Made by a program: the position numbers and the translations under genes. A stretch of DNA of 6,591 nucleotides, from positions 1 to 6,591 of the forward strand of contig JAQBUS010000066.1 of the NCBI GenBank assembly GCA_027623875.1. Reading direction: 5' to 3'. Origin of the DNA: Pseudomonadota bacterium (lineage in GTDB: Bacteria > Pseudomonadota > Alphaproteobacteria > Rhodobacterales > Rhodobacteraceae). Below the pieces are notes generated by a model. That model saw only the letters and a program-made list of their open reading frames with translations. It had not been told where the DNA came from and searched no databases. The number at the start of each line of letters is the position of its first letter. Within the stretch, counting starts at the first letter, position 1. This document shows, piece after piece, positions 6,046-6,591 of this stretch.

Positions 6046-6591
6046 TTACCCAGTTTCTAACGGTAGTTGACTAAATTGGCCCCATTCTGTCCAGGAACCG
6101 TCATAAAGTGAGTGGTCTTTATGCCCAATGATTTCAAGTGCTAGTGAAATAATTGCTGCAGTTATACCTGATCCACACGTTGTAATAATTGGTCTAGAAA
6201 GGTCAATGTCTGCATTTGTAAACGCCTCTCTTAGTGCATTTTCAGATTTCATTGTACCATCATGATTAAGAAGTTCACGATAATACATATTTTGAGATTT
6301 TGGTATATGACCGGACCTTAGTCCAGCTCGCGGTTCCGGGTCATTTCCAGAAAATCGGCCCGGAGCGCGGGCATCTACTATCAGTTGATTTCCTAATTTT
6401 GATGCTGCCGATACTTGTGTAACATCTTTTACTAAATTTTCTTGAAATTGGACAGTAATATGGCGATCCCGCATTAGTACTGGATCGTTTTCAACGGCTC
6501 TATTTTCTCTAAGCCATTTTGGAAAGCCACCGTCTAGAACCCCAATATTTTTTTTACCCATTAATTTAAATAGCCACCAGACCCTAGCTGC
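6046..6591 (-). CDS. sseA: 3-mercaptopyruvate sulfurtransferase, C-terminal part (5' end outside window)
   Basis: A tandem-rhodanese protein that transfers sulfur from 3-mercaptopyruvate to a thiol or cyanide. The window holds the end of the inactive N-terminal rhodanese domain (VLDGGFPKW) and the full catalytic C-terminal domain: VDARAPGRF, then EPRAGLRSGHIP, typical of mercaptopyruvate enzymes, and the active loop TTCGSGITAA, with the catalytic Cys encoded at 6177-6175. The CGSG(V/I)TA loop distinguishes this group from thiosulfate rhodaneses. The frame stays open to the window edge, and the codons before the Met at 6561 read AARVWWLFKL, which matches the normal SseA sequence at this point. 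That Met is therefore internal, and something over 100 N-terminal residues should lie outside. It is the upstream partner of the aminotransferase gene, with a 4-base gap. Confidence 0.93.
   Translation of the reverse strand, partial: AARVWWLFKLMGKKNIGVLDGGFPKWLRENRAVENDPVLMRDRHITVQFQENLVKDVTQVSAASKLGNQLIVDARAPGRFSGNDPEPRAGLRSGHIPKSQNMYYRELLNHDGTMKSENALREAFTNADIDLSRPIITTCGSGITAAIISLALEIIGHKDHSLYDGSWTEWGQFSQLPLETG

Noticed and set aside
6559..6561. ATG as the sseA start
   Set aside because: The frame is open to the window edge and the upstream codons read AARVWWLFKL, which belongs to the N-terminal rhodanese domain.

Overview
The window looks like a piece of an AT-rich alphaproteobacterial chromosome, probably marine. 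This is inferred from the style of the proteins (an alphaproteobacterial nicotinate phosphoribosyltransferase, a queuosine-precursor transporter with the FTYPFAFLVTDL signature, an SseA sulfurtransferase directly followed by a class I aminotransferase) and from the low GC content. No rRNA or other marker is present, so the order is uncertain.

Layout from left to right. (1) On the plus strand, positions 2-1204 hold nearly all of pncB, cut at its 5' end by the window edge. (2) Everything else is on the minus strand. At 1193-3832 is a tightly overlapped operon, transcribed right to left: arfB (ribosome rescue hydrolase), a class III PLP enzyme of the ethanolamine-phosphate/phosphohydroxylysine phospholyase type, and an APH-fold small-molecule kinase. 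The two junctions overlap by 8 and 4 bases, and the kinase tail overlaps the pncB tail by 12 bases. (3) At 3833-4087 is a 255-base gap that is not empty. On the minus strand it carries a near-consensus ribosome binding site, an 18-codon ORF, a set of nested inverted repeats and an intrinsic terminator, all immediately upstream of arfB. (4) At 4088-4720 is yhhQ, the queuosine-precursor transporter, with a recognisable promoter in the 136-base gap upstream of it. (5) At 4857-6591 is a two-gene unit, sseA (5' end outside the window) and a class I aspartate/aromatic aminotransferase, 4 bases apart.

How the genes may work together. The sseA-aminotransferase pair fits 3-mercaptopyruvate metabolism: transamination of cysteine, then sulfur transfer. 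The kinase and class III PLP enzyme match the two halves of a known 'phosphorylate an amino alcohol, then eliminate phosphate and ammonia' route (hydroxylysine kinase plus 5-phosphohydroxylysine phospholyase in animals). The substrate here is unknown. pncB serves NAD salvage and yhhQ serves tRNA queuosine modification.

The least explained part is the 3856-4020 element: a leader-peptide-like ORF ending in TTT TAG G, from which a +1 slip would open 12 more codons, followed by a strong terminator only 23 bases before the arfB start. It may be an attenuator, a small-protein gene or a structured small RNA. The sequence alone does not decide which.
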